This document shows, piece after piece, positions 61,367-63,189 of a DNA stretch of 64,000 bases. Where the stretch lies: positions 465,780 through 529,779 of the forward strand of contig CAUYUJ010011558.1 of NCBI GenBank assembly GCA_963575745.1, in the 5' to 3' direction. Under the pieces are notes generated by a model. The model saw nothing but the letters and a program-made list of their open reading frames with translations. It was not told the DNA's origin and made no database searches. Origin of the DNA: Prorocentrum cordatum. Its lineage: Eukaryota; Sar; Dinophyceae; Prorocentrales; Prorocentraceae. Positions within the stretch are counted from its first letter, which is position 1, and the number at the start of each line of letters is the position of its first letter. Position numbers and translations under genes: made by a program.

Positions 61367-62536
61367 TCATCAACACCATCTTCATCACCATCATCCTCCG
61401 CCGGGAAAAAACGTTTGTGTTATCCCCCCACACCCAGACCTTATTACCCCCAGGGGTTTATTATCAGGGGTATGGGGTTATATACATATGTACGGGTATA
61501 CATATTCTACTGGTTCTGCCTTGTTCAACTTTTCCTCCTCCTCACTCGGCGATCGACGTGTTCTGCCAACCCTTCAAACGAGCGATAAGGTGGAGAAACA
61601 ATGCTGGCGGGGCTCGTTGGAATTAGGACCATACGAGGAGGAGGAGCAGGATGGGAAGGAATACGAAGAAGAAGGGAAGGCAGAAGCGGAGATGTGAGAC
61701 CAGAGGAACGTTTCTTCTCTCCATCGTGGTCTTTTTGACTCTTGCCTGATCTGCTCTATCCTGGTGCCGTCCGATGTGCTCTCCCATGTTCCGGCCCCCC
61801 AATCCATAGACGCCATGTGGGACCCTCGCTCCCTTGAGCAGCGAGTTCCGAGAGATTCACTGCACTCCTGCCTCCTCTTCTCATGTTTCATCCTCCTCAC
61901 TGTCCTCCTGCTGCTGCTGCTGCTGCTGCAACCCTCCTCCTGGGGACGGTGACGACGACAACAATGCGGATGGTGCGTGTGATGGTGGTGGCGATGCTGC
62001 TGGTCTCGATGGCGATGGTGATGCCAATGGTGATGATTGTCATGATGGAGCCAGTCCTAGTGATGATGGTGCTGATGCTGCTGCTGCTGATGATGATGCT
62101 GTTGATTATGGTGATGATGCTGATGCTGGTGATGGTGATGATGATGGTAATGGCAAGGAGGGCGACGATGACGGTAAGGGAGGTGAGCGGAAGAGGAGGA
62201 TGAGGAGGATAAAAAGACAGACACATGGTGGAGGGAGGAGAAGGAGGACGAGCAGGACGATCGGGGGGACGTGGGTGGAGGGAGGGGAGGGAAGGGGGAA
62301 GGGAAGGAACCATGGAGGGCGGAGGGGGAATGAGGGATGGAGGAGGATGAGCAGGAGGAGGAGGAGAAGGAGGAGGAGGAGGAGGAAGAGGAGTAGGAGG
62401 ACGAGGAGGAGGAGGAGGAGGAGGAGGAGGGCGACGCGCAGGAGGGGGGCAGGTGAAGCGCCGCGGCGAGCTCCGCCTGATCCAGGTCTTCCAGACGGAG
62501 GTCTTCCCGGAGTTCCTCAAGGGGACCACCAAGCAG
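20640..62536 (+). CDS. POLE: DNA polymerase epsilon catalytic subunit, partial gene (8 exons, giant introns)
   Basis: This gene encodes the replicative B-family DNA polymerase for the leading strand. Exons are 20640-20778, 24620-24660, 28381-28418, 35518-35575, 36561-36645, 47563-47654, 57725-57796 and 62453-62536, giving 609 bp or 203 codons with no phase break. The joined product collinearly matches about 200 residues of eukaryotic Pol2/POLE: motif B, the ELDTDGIW catalytic motif C, the YxNHQYQ segment, ENSIFFE-DGPY, KKRY-VF-DGS-AELKGFE, and KRRGEL...FLKG. Introns 1-7 are 3841, 3720, 7099, 985, 10917, 10070 and 4656 bp, all ending in AG. Their first two bases are GC, GC, GC, GA, GT, GA and GC. 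Upstream and downstream exons were not found, so both ends are open. Exon boundaries are inferred from family alignment, phase and AG|G. Confidence 0.93.
20800..21090. repeat. TCC and GGA microsatellite tracts in POLE intron 1
   Basis: A TCC-rich run lies at about 20810-20900, and GGA/GAG repeats lie at 21013-21090. The two are on opposite strands relative to each other and so could pair. Confidence 0.85.
21095..21397 (-). repeat. 84-bp satellite array (reverse orientation), about 3.5 units
   Basis: Units are spaced 82-85 bp, judged from CTTCACGGAT at 21161 and 21246 and TTGCACGGAT at 21328. Each holds GGATNGAGGGNGGGTCG, TTCAAAATGTGG, CTCGCC, AGCGCCGCGC, ATTCGTTTNAA and TTTGCAAGAG. Other arrays lie at 37075-37460, 38730-38905, 40480-40765, 42530-42910, 53395-53665 and 55850-56330. 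A MITE-like copy is joined to its 3' end. Confidence 0.85.
21398..21561. mobile_element. MITE-like TIR family, copy C (right end lost)
   Basis: The left terminus CGGCGGCGAGCCCAGGGGGA then AGTGAGA is intact and adjoins the satellite. The interior has GGCCTTCTCAGAAGGCTCGG, TTTCTGAGAAGTTGTC, CTCTCAGAAGGCGC, GGCTTCTGAGAAG and CGCCTTCTGAGAG. The right TIR is absent, so the copy is truncated or joined to other sequence. Confidence 0.75.
21562..22610. other. POLE intron 1, no gene recognised
   Basis: Mixed sequence that becomes AT-richer after 21880. Open frames are short and show no motif. Confidence 0.5.
22620..23215. repeat. Degenerate TCTTGGGG/CCTC minisatellite
   Basis: Imperfect units such as GGGGCTTCTTGGGGAC, GGTCTTGGGCCTTCTCTGGG and AGTCTTGGGCCAGTCTGGGG recur. 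On the minus strand they give a Pro/Arg/Lys-rich '[11 protein letters not shown]'-type frame (23303-22578) that is a translation artefact. The array is interrupted by a non-repeat stretch at about 22915-22990 (GATATCCAAAAGACCGACAA). Confidence 0.7.
23300..24220. other. POLE intron 1, no gene recognised
   Basis: CGGGGGCA words repeat in both orientations at 23520-23625. The 14-mer CATCGCTCGGACGT at 24076-24089 is the terminal inverted repeat of the element at 62622-62741. No coding signal. Confidence 0.5.
24226..24310. repeat. Dispersed repeat, partner at 47246-47330
   Basis: CATTCCGAGGAGGAGAAGGT then ACCGATACGGCTACTC matches CATTCAGAGGAGGAAAAAGT then ACCGATACCGCTACCC at 47255. The similarity continues weakly to CTCGTCGCCAC and AAATTCTGG(C)CAG. 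Confidence 0.7.
24620..24660 (+). CDS. POLE: POLE exon b (41-bp micro-exon)
   Basis: Two bases completing a Gly codon are followed by [13 protein letters not shown], which aligns with the family helix GANxIxxARELIEQ immediately N-terminal to motif C. The acceptor is GCCCGAG|GCTCC and the donor is GAGCAG|GCGGCG (GC). Phase fits both neighbours: 1+2 bases on the left, a codon boundary on the right. It sits inside a longer open frame that starts far upstream and has no family similarity before the splice site. Confidence 0.88.
24665..25070. other. Start of POLE intron 2, no gene recognised
   Basis: Nothing recognised apart from short GC-rich frames. It is followed by the tandem array at 25076. 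Confidence 0.5.
25076..25665 (+). repeat. Composite repeat block 1: 12-bp ATCGATCTCACT array + GGACACC array + conserved tail
   Basis: 25076-25375 is a 12-bp tandem array (ATCGATCTCACT and variants; read as protein it repeats IDLT). 25376-25505 is a GGGACACCGAT/CACCACGG array. 25545-25625 is a non-tandem tail (GGTTTCATTGCCCTCGCCCG, then CCACGCAGCTTCGCC, then CACGCACGACNCGAACACGA). The same three parts recur at 27545-27920, and in reverse at 26370-26660. Confidence 0.85.
25680..25830 (+). repeat. Second 12-bp ATCGATCTCACT array
   Basis: Units such as CAATCGATCTCACT, CTATCGACCTCCC and CAATCGATTTCGC with period 12, more degenerate than the array at 25076. It is followed by ATATCGTCGTCTGG / ATATGTCGTCGTCTGG duplicates at 25832-25880. 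Confidence 0.8.
25880..26370. other. POLE intron 2, no gene recognised
   Basis: Unique-looking DNA. Short frames only. Confidence 0.45.
26370..26660 (-). repeat. Composite repeat block 2, reverse orientation
   Basis: 26390-26450 is the reverse complement of the conserved tail of block 1 (GAAATCGGTTTCGGTTTCGT then GTTCTTGTCGTGCGTGC). It is followed by two GGTGTCCCGG-type arrays, the complement of GGGACACC. AGTAGGAGCGAAAGTCCGTT occurs twice, at about 26473 and 26561, marking a local duplication of about 88 bp. Confidence 0.75.
26702..27440. repeat. Higher-order repeat of CCAATCCATCTTATCTTAT units
   Basis: Short CAATCCA/TTATC units are punctuated by GGCGCCTGCGGCGGGC at 26702, 26860, 26999, 27155 and 27313. 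This gives superunits of 158, 139, 156 and 158 bp. Two superunit types alternate (followed by TTATCCAATCCAG or by CCAATCCATC). GCTAACGCATGTCGCTAATT then TCATAA precedes two of them (26662 and 27114). Confidence 0.85.
27545..27920 (+). repeat. Composite repeat block 3
   Basis: A short ATCGAT array (27548-27615) is followed by a GGGACACCAC/ACGGGATACC array (27620-27765) and the conserved tail (27818-27895: GGTTCATTGCTCTCGCCTGC then CCACGCAGCTTCGCC then ACGAACACGACACCGAAACC). The order is the same as in block 1. Confidence 0.85.
28046..28320. repeat. GGA/GAG purine tract before POLE exon c
   Basis: About 275 bp of almost uninterrupted A/G on the + strand, ending about 60 bp upstream of the 3' splice site at 28380. 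Confidence 0.9.
28381..28418 (+). CDS. POLE: POLE exon c (38 bp): catalytic motif C
   Basis: The exon reads [12 protein letters not shown] plus the first two bases of the Trp codon. DTD is the motif C metal-binding pair (Asp875/Asp877 in yeast Pol2). Both catalytic Asp are present. The acceptor CCGTAG|GTGGGC puts an in-frame TAG directly at the intron end, so the upstream sequence cannot be coding in this frame. The donor is ATCTG|GCGCCT (GC). After the splice site the frame loses family similarity. Confidence 0.95.
28540..28561 (+). other. Relic of the dinoflagellate spliced leader at the 5' end of a LINE copy
   Basis: CCGTTGCCATTTTGGCTCAA at 28541-28560 matches the conserved 22-nt dinoflagellate spliced leader at 20 of 22 positions when flanking bases are included (differences: A to T at position 6, G to T at position 22). 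It directly follows a TCC microsatellite and lies 127 bp upstream of the ORF1 start codon at 28695. Leaders are added in trans to mRNAs, so a genomic copy implies reverse transcription of a trans-spliced transcript. Confidence 0.8.
28695..30110 (+). pseudogene. LINE ORF1 (nucleic-acid-binding protein), frameshifted
   Basis: The start [17 protein letters not shown] (ATG at 28695) is followed by [17 protein letters not shown]. In a second frame comes a coiled-coil-like stretch ([20 protein letters not shown]), and in a third [16 protein letters not shown]...SKNSALRVG. The C-terminal [20 protein letters not shown] and [20 protein letters not shown] correspond to the conserved 'R-Y-D-KNPKQ-R-E' and helix region of dinoflagellate LINE ORF1 proteins (from memory). 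At least two frameshifts and a stop at 29416 separate these parts. Confidence 0.6.
30104..32480 (+). pseudogene. LINE ORF2 (endonuclease + reverse transcriptase), multiply frameshifted
   Basis: [13 protein letters not shown] marks the endonuclease N-terminus. [15 protein letters not shown] (30258) carries the catalytic E of the Q-E-H motif. [13 protein letters not shown] (30572) replaces the GDFN motif. The RT reads [20 protein letters not shown] and [20 protein letters not shown] (31610-31755), the 'L-N-D-x-K-I-x-A...QRGF--GR---N' region. [20 protein letters not shown] (32340-32410) is the post-palm YLG-GP-W-KP motif. No YxDD could be found in a readable frame. Confidence 0.65.
32487..32505. 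repeat. Homopolymer G19
   Basis: 19 consecutive G inside the LINE C-terminal region. Similar to G21 at 7926, C15 at 9493 and G14 at 11553. Confidence 0.9.
32510..33530. other. Possible LINE tail, unassigned
   Basis: + frames at 32745-33341 and 33340-33530 ([20 protein letters not shown]) look partly protein-like but match nothing I know. A (GT)n tract lies at 33147-33163. Confidence 0.35.
33538..33960 (-). repeat. Satellite linker, reverse orientation, between two CTCCTC tracts
   Basis: CTCCTC tracts at 33538-33610 and 33888-33955 flank a 250-bp linker. Its reverse complement begins ACCAGTGCAAACCAAAGACT then CATCAACGACATTG, as in 42145-42220 and 38397-38450. This is the linker that precedes the 84-bp satellite elsewhere; no satellite units follow here. 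Confidence 0.75.
33961..34610. repeat. GC-rich region with TCGTG repeats and a hairpin
   Basis: TCGTGTCGTTCG-type repeats lie at 34200-34290. A 13-bp inverted repeat (GACCAGGGTGCGC / GCGCTCCCTGGTC) lies at 34407-34443. TCCTCCAATTCAGCC occurs at both ends of the region (33962 and 34529). No gene recognised. Confidence 0.65.
34618..34780. repeat. CTC/TCC microsatellite
   Basis: About 160 bp of CTCCTC with a few CTG and CAC interruptions. Confidence 0.95.
34785..35515. other. POLE intron 3 3' part, no gene recognised
   Basis: A short array of GCGCACGCGCAAGCG-type repeats lies at 34970-35040, otherwise mixed sequence. Confidence 0.5.
35518..35575 (+). CDS. POLE: POLE exon d (58 bp)
   Basis: One base completing Trp is followed by [19 protein letters not shown]. 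This aligns with the family's (DTDGIW)C-LP--FPE-F-F segment after motif C. The acceptor is GCACAG|GTGCC. Ending at AAG 35575 with donor GACTCT (GA) gives the same spacing to the next YP motif as human POLE. An alternative end at 35596 (CGCAAG|GAGGGT) would add seven residues. Confidence 0.88.
35640..36375. repeat. 735-bp polypyrimidine tract filling POLE intron 4
   Basis: Almost pure C/T with many TCCTCC units, interrupted by a few purines. It occupies about three quarters of the 985-bp intron. A separate purine-rich stretch (36478-36545) precedes the 3' splice site. Confidence 0.95.
36561..36645 (+). CDS. POLE: POLE exon e (85 bp)
   Basis: The exon reads [15 protein letters not shown] then [13 protein letters not shown] plus one base. 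This corresponds to the family segment SYP--MLN--VH-K-TN-QYQ. The acceptor is CTCCCAG|GAG. The donor is GGAAG|GTCTTC, the only GT donor among those assigned. Confidence 0.93.
36650..37070. other. Start of POLE intron 5, no gene recognised
   Basis: Mixed CT-rich sequence with short frames. Confidence 0.45.
37075..37735 (-). repeat. 84-bp satellite array (about 4 units) plus linker, reverse orientation
   Basis: Units at 37075-37460 hold TTTCAAGGATGGAGGGCGGG, CTCGCCTTNGCGNNGCGC and ATTCNTNTTTNAAAC. The linker at 37440-37735 holds CTGGCACGGTCTCGGACTGT, GGTTGTCTTCCAACGGGGCA and GGGATTACACTGGTCCTCC. It matches the linkers at 33640-33885, 38400-38720 and 42145-42490 in order. Confidence 0.8.
38156..38222. 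repeat. Dispersed repeat, partner at 58237-58303
   Basis: TGATGTGGCCTACCTGGGCG then AGAGCTGGATACA then CCAGCACTTGG aligns with TGGTGTGGCCAGCCCGGGCG then AGAGCTGGGTGCA then CCAGCGCTTGG in intron 7. Confidence 0.7.
38229..38905 (+). repeat. Composite unit: GGA tract - linker - 84-bp satellite, forward orientation
   Basis: A GGA tract at 38229-38270 and 38365-38400 is followed by the linker from CCACTGCAAACCTAAAGCTG. It includes CCGTGCCCAGACACCATTAT and AACTGTTGCGCCNTGAC. Two satellite units follow at about 38738-38905 (AATGCGCGCGATGCTACAGC, CCGCCCTCAACCCGTGGAGC). It is collinear with 42145-42910. Confidence 0.85.
39142..39380 (+). repeat. Minisatellite, 41-42-bp unit, about 5.5 copies
   Basis: The unit GCTCCCGCCTGAGACTTCCT then CACAATTTACTCAGGA recurs at about 39142, 39183, 39225, 39267 and 39308, with a degenerate copy at 39361. 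Confidence 0.85.
39468..39495. repeat. GC-only palindrome
   Basis: Arms CGCGGCCGCGCGG (39468-39480) and its exact reverse complement (39483-39495) with a 2-nt centre. Confidence 0.9.
39546..39680 (+). repeat. 71-bp tandem duplication
   Basis: ATCGGTGGCACCCCTCACGC then AGATCG starts at 39546 and again at 39617. Both continue to GTCAAAAA-CA and GGGATT-GCAACG. Confidence 0.85.
39690..40045. other. POLE intron 5, no gene recognised
   Basis: Mixed-composition DNA; nothing seen. Confidence 0.5.
40049..40345. repeat. GTT microsatellite followed by CGACCCACCCG minisatellite
   Basis: GTT/GGTGTT repeats run from 40049 to 40180. From 40190 to 40340 an 11-bp unit CGACCCACCCG repeats about 13 times with variants. 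Confidence 0.9.
40480..40765 (+). repeat. 84-bp satellite array, forward, about 4 units
   Basis: Phase marker GAGAGCC occurs at 40512 and 40596 (84 bp apart), then in shortened units at 40661 and 40716. Unit text: GCGCTANNGCGAGAGCCGCA, TTTTGAAAACGGCCCGCCCT, CAATCCGTGAAGCTCTTGCA. Confidence 0.85.
40878..41260. repeat. GGA and GAT microsatellites
   Basis: GGA-rich 40878-40965, then GATGAT/GATGCT-rich 40965-41170 and GGA-rich again to 41260. Confidence 0.9.
41485..41595. repeat. GGA microsatellite
   Basis: About 110 bp of GGAGGA with AAG interruptions. Confidence 0.95.
41600..42140. other. GC-rich stretch with open frames, unassigned
   Basis: A + frame reads [19 protein letters not shown] and [13 protein letters not shown] with partly protein-like composition. 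No family recognised, and GC-rich DNA gives such frames by chance. Confidence 0.3.
42145..42910 (+). repeat. Linker + 84-bp satellite array (about 4.5 units), forward
   Basis: The linker starts GAGGACCAGTGCAAACCTAT. Satellite phase markers GAGAGCC/GAGCGCC lie at 42613, 42697, 42781 and 42863 (periods 84, 84, 82). This is the best-preserved array, with the family consensus CGAGAGCCACATTTTGAAAA, CGACCCGCCCTCAATCCGTG, AAGCTCTTGNNANTTTTNAG. Confidence 0.9.
43140..43230. repeat. GGA/GAA purine microsatellite
   Basis: Purine-only tract of about 90 bp. Confidence 0.9.
43235..46685. other. POLE intron 5, no gene recognised
   Basis: A GC-rich 3.4-kb stretch with long open frames on both strands (for example minus 44564-43629, plus 44055-44696) but no family motif. 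CCCCCAAAGGTG/CCCCCCAATTGG-type words recur four times in 43490-43845. A (GT)n tract lies at 43722-43741, and a GTC/TCG-rich tract at 46030-46165. The frames at 44400-45200 could be transposon remnants, but I cannot show it. Confidence 0.4.
46905..47036 (+). repeat. Dispersed repeat with GAACGATC tail, copy 1
   Basis: It ends TTGAACGATCTACGCGGTGT then CAGAAAGCC. Copies at 51190-51372 and 54930-55098 end TTGAACGATCCACGTGGTGT and TTGAACGATCGGCGCGGTGT, each followed by CAAAAACC. All three have GCGATCG(G/C)TCNAAG just before. Copies 1 and 3 also share GCGTTCAAGGTT. Confidence 0.75.
47563..47654 (+). CDS. POLE: POLE exon f (92 bp)
   Basis: Two bases completing Gly are followed by [18 protein letters not shown] and then [12 protein letters not shown]. 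This corresponds to the invariant ENSIFFE-DGPY--M--PAS-EE segment. The acceptor is ACAAAG|GTGGCG. The boundary GAG|GATGGCC (GA donor) gives exact length agreement with human POLE across the next junction. The exon is embedded in a longer open frame whose flanks show no similarity. Confidence 0.93.
47660..49630. other. POLE intron 6 5' part, no gene recognised
   Basis: GACGCACGACGCACATGCCC-type duplication at 47710-47760. Trinucleotide-rich stretch at 48235-48315. A near-duplicate TTTGCCG(C)GTGGCG...ATTTGGG at 48026 and 48083. An inverted repeat CCCCGTTCC/GGAACGGGG lies near 48925-48977. Confidence 0.45.
49641..50862 (+). CDS. Sulfotransferase-like gene nested in POLE intron 6
   Basis: ATG at 49641 (CTTCACCATGG context) opens a frame whose first 18 residues look like a signal peptide ([18 protein letters not shown]). 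The clear similarity is downstream at about 50221-50862: [18 protein letters not shown] matches the 3'-phosphate-binding loop (RDPxxRxxSA) of Golgi carbohydrate sulfotransferases, which use PAPS. The C-terminus [31 protein letters not shown] and FEF, stop at 50860, matches their end. A 129-bp CCTCCT-rich segment (50518-50646) reads through in frame but has GC...AG ends (GTCAAG|GCTCCG, CTGAAG|GACCTG), so it is probably an intron. The 5' part changes frame between 49960 and 50083, suggesting another intron. The 5'-phosphosulfate loop is not clear. Confidence 0.6.
50870..51185. other. Downstream of the sulfotransferase-like gene, nothing recognised
   Basis: No motif seen. A minus-strand frame covering 51276-50443 is the shadow of the gene above. 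Confidence 0.4.
51190..51372 (+). repeat. Dispersed repeat with GAACGATC tail, copy 2
   Basis: Ends GCGATCGGTCAAGATTGAAC then GATCCACGTGGTGTC; see copies at 46905 and 54930. Confidence 0.7.
51375..51955. other. POLE intron 6, no gene recognised
   Basis: GC-rich mixed sequence with no motif. Confidence 0.45.
51946..52075. repeat. GAC/GACGGATGAC microsatellite
   Basis: GACGACGGATGACGACGG-type units for about 130 bp. It is followed by GATCC-rich degenerate repeats at 52148-52225. Confidence 0.9.
52230..53390. other. POLE intron 6, no gene recognised
   Basis: Mixed sequence, short frames, no motif. Confidence 0.45.
53395..53668 (-). repeat. 84-bp satellite, degenerate reverse array (about 3 units)
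   Basis: Recognisable words: CTCGCCTCAGTTCAGCGCAC, ATTTGTTGGAACGTTTGCAA, GAGCGCCGCACTCATTCGAC, GATGCAGGGCGGCTCATTTT. It directly abuts the tandem duplication that follows. Confidence 0.7.
53670..54735 (+). repeat. About 390-bp direct duplication (661-bp period)
   Basis: Copies 53670-54066 and 54331-54735 are highly similar over their length. Both carry TTTTGGTGTGTACGAAGGAG, CAGCGAGACACAGTGTACCT, GGTTGGTTGTGGCAGGTC, AGCCAACCACACGCCGAAAC, CCAGGGGTGCCCGAAAGAGT and AGCCGTTGCCAGGCGAGCCT. The 265-bp spacer is unrelated. Copy 2 has an extra stretch after GGTGTACA (54735-54770) before TGCTTGGCGA. It could be an LTR-like pair or a segmental duplication. Confidence 0.9.
54930..55098 (+). repeat. Dispersed repeat with GAACGATC tail, copy 3
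   Basis: Ends CGCGATCGGTTCAAGGTTGA then ACGATCGGCGCGGTGTCAAA. An extra TTGAACGATCGGGG precedes it. Confidence 0.75.
55215..55405. mobile_element. Foldback element candidate
   Basis: CCCTCGGAAACTGGATCATA (from 55220) is an imperfect inverted match to GTATACATTATGATCCGCTT then TCCTCTGGGAG (55375-55405). Inner arms GTGGTGTATAC (55308) and ATATACACACC (55356) also pair. It is about 190 bp and non-coding. Confidence 0.55.
55410..55845. other. POLE intron 6, no gene recognised
   Basis: Mixed sequence with a CT-rich part at 55550-55625. Confidence 0.45.
55850..56600 (-). repeat. 84-bp satellite (degenerate) and linker, reverse orientation
   Basis: Units at 55862-56000 (CTGAGCGCCGCTCGCATTCG, TTTTTCAATATGGGGCTACC) and 56230-56380 (GCACGGATGGAGGGCGG). 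The linker-like end at 56400-56600 includes TTTATGTTGGTCCTCGCCCT and ACTCTGGTCCTCCTCCC, matching the junction of linker to CTCCTC seen in the other copies. Confidence 0.65.
56630..56890. repeat. CT-rich tract then GGGA/GAGA tract
   Basis: Pyrimidine-rich 56635-56780; purine-rich GGGAGGGAGG units at 56840-56890. Confidence 0.85.
56895..57615. other. POLE intron 6 3' part, no gene recognised
   Basis: Mixed sequence with no motif. The (GT)n/(GTGTGC)n tract at 57618-57655 lies 70 bp before exon g. Confidence 0.5.
57725..57796 (+). CDS. POLE: POLE exon g (72 bp)
   Basis: The exon reads [16 protein letters not shown] then IAELKGFE, matching the invariant [20 protein letters not shown] GFE block of POLE (palm/thumb junction). 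The acceptor is CTCTCGAG|GACAAG, and the boundary repeats the GAGGA of exon f's donor. The donor is TTCGAG|GCGACG (GC). Both ends are on codon boundaries. Confidence 0.95.
57864..58017. mobile_element. Foldback element 70 bp downstream of POLE exon g
   Basis: The left arm 57866-57903 (AGAGTAGATGGGGTCGGAGG then ATCGCGTCGCATCGCC) is the near reverse complement of 57969-58013 (GGCTATGCGTTGCGATTCTC then CGACCCAGTCTACTTC). Over about 33 bp roughly five positions differ. Inner words GCATCGCCGATGC and GCATCGGCGACGG also pair. Confidence 0.75.
58030..58559. other. POLE intron 7, no gene recognised
   Basis: Contains the dispersed repeat at 58237-58303 (partner 38156-38222). CCAGACCCTGGA(GGA)TTCC occurs twice (58443 and 58523). 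Confidence 0.5.
58560..60493 (+). mobile_element. 5'-truncated LINE insertion with 14-bp target-site duplication
   Basis: AATGCCCTCACCGT occurs at 58560-58573 and exactly again at 60480-60493. The 1906 bp between them hold one open LINE 3' reading frame and a 122-bp 3'UTR ending in GTTAA. The repeat marks a target-site duplication of target-primed reverse transcription. The left break falls inside ORF2, as expected for 5' truncation. No poly(A) tail is obvious. Confidence 0.85.
58574..60357 (+). CDS. LINE ORF2 C-terminal part: RNase H domain and Cys/His motif
   Basis: The frame is open for 594 codons to TGA at 60355. RNase H has all four acidic positions: D in MVFTDGSC (58675), E in ARAGEDY (58822), D in LLIDCQGT (58882) and D in [13 protein letters not shown] (59080). 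[11 protein letters not shown] is the expected His-containing loop. After an Ala-rich linker, [10 protein letters not shown]...CVGG (59743-59808) is a C-x2-C-x4-H...C cluster. The final third is Ala/Arg-rich with a KWRSLK-type basic helix ([20 protein letters not shown]). In a full element this region follows the RT. The frame also happens to be open upstream to 57967, but that part is pre-insertion DNA. Confidence 0.85.
60500..61275. other. POLE intron 7, no gene recognised
   Basis: 60600-60695 is rich in AAAACGAAAAC and its complement GTTTTCGTTT, forming an inverted pair. A + frame at 61075-61227 reads [20 protein letters not shown] then [12 protein letters not shown], Cys-rich and exon-like, but I cannot assign it. 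Confidence 0.4.
61290..61395. repeat. CAT microsatellite
   Basis: CATCATCAT with CAG/CGT interruptions. Confidence 0.95.
61400..61900. other. POLE intron 7, no gene recognised
   Basis: Mixed sequence; a GAGGAGGAG tract at about 61637. Confidence 0.5.
61905..62450. repeat. GCT, GAT and GGA tracts immediately before POLE exon h
   Basis: CTGCTGCTG at 61907-61930, GATGGTGATG-type repeats at 61960-62160, and GGA/GAG purine repeats at 62170-62440, reaching to within 10 bp of the 3' splice site. Confidence 0.95.
62453..62536 (+). CDS. POLE: POLE exon h (84 bp)
   Basis: The exon reads [16 protein letters not shown] then [12 protein letters not shown], continuing AELKGFE of exon g exactly as in the family (GFEVKRRGELQLIK...FLKGST). 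The acceptor is GGGGCAG|GTGAAG, preceded by purines rather than a pyrimidine tract. The likely donor is AAGCAG|GAGAGG (GA); ending at 62539 is also possible. The next exon (expected to carry Y--VA----W-D-L) was not seen before the window ends, so intron 8 is at least 1.46 kb. Confidence 0.93.
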
Positions 62537-62621
62537 GAGAGGGGGCGCATCGAACATCGACGTGCGGCGGGGTCCCCCAAACGGTTTGGTGACCCCACCG
62601 CGTGGTGAGTCAGTGGCTTAG

Positions 62622-62741
62622 CATCGCTCGGACGTGTGCGTTTTCCTCGGCAAGGACCATCGAGGAGCATTTTGGATCACCTTGCGAAACTATACACGCA
62701 CGATTCCGAAACATGCACGGGGAATGGACGTCCGAGCGATG
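62622..62741. mobile_element. 120-bp TIR element
   Basis: CATCGCTCGGACGT (62622-62635) and its exact reverse complement (62728-62741) bound 120 bp of non-coding DNA. The same 14-mer followed by AACATGCACG occurs at 24076 in intron 1, and ACATGCACGG lies inside this element, so 24076 is probably a second, partial copy. Confidence 0.7.
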
Positions 62742-62976
62742 ACAAGGTGGGCACTCGCGGTAACCGCGCGGTTTTGGGGCTCGGGTCGTTCTCCGAAGAC
62801 GTCTCGGGCGACAGGCCTCCGAGGTCCCCAAAGCGTGCGGTGACGGACCGCGAGGTGAGGTCGTTGGGGTGTTCGAGGTCACCACGCGGTCCGTCAGCGC
62901 ACGGCTCTGGGGCCCCGAAGAGAGAGCAGCATGAGCAAGAGTCAAGGGCGGCCAAGCAGGGGGTGTTGACTCGGGG

Positions 62977-63186
62977 TCGGCGGCGAGCGAGGGGGGGAAG
63001 TGAGAAAGAGAGGGCCTTCTCAGAAGGCGGCGGGGCTGCTCAGGCTCAGAAGCCGTCCAGCCTTCTGAGGGTTTTTCTATGTCCTCGGAGAAGGCTTAGT
63101 AAACTTCCCAGAAGGCATGCAGGGGGACTTCCGAGCCTTCTGAGAAGGCCCGCGTTTTCTCGCTTCCCCCCTGGGCTCACCGCCGA
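62977..63186. mobile_element. MITE-like TIR family, copy D (most complete)
   Basis: The left end TCGGCGGCGAGCGAGGGGGG then GAAGTGAGA pairs with the right end TCTCGCTTCCCCCCTGGGCT then CACCGCCGA (24 of 29 positions). The interior contains GGCCTTCTCAGAAGGCGGCG, CAGCCTTCTGAGGGTTTTT and GAGCCTTCTGAGAAGGCCCG. The total is 210 bp and non-coding. A G-run follows at 63187. Confidence 0.85.
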
Positions 63187-63189
63187 AGG

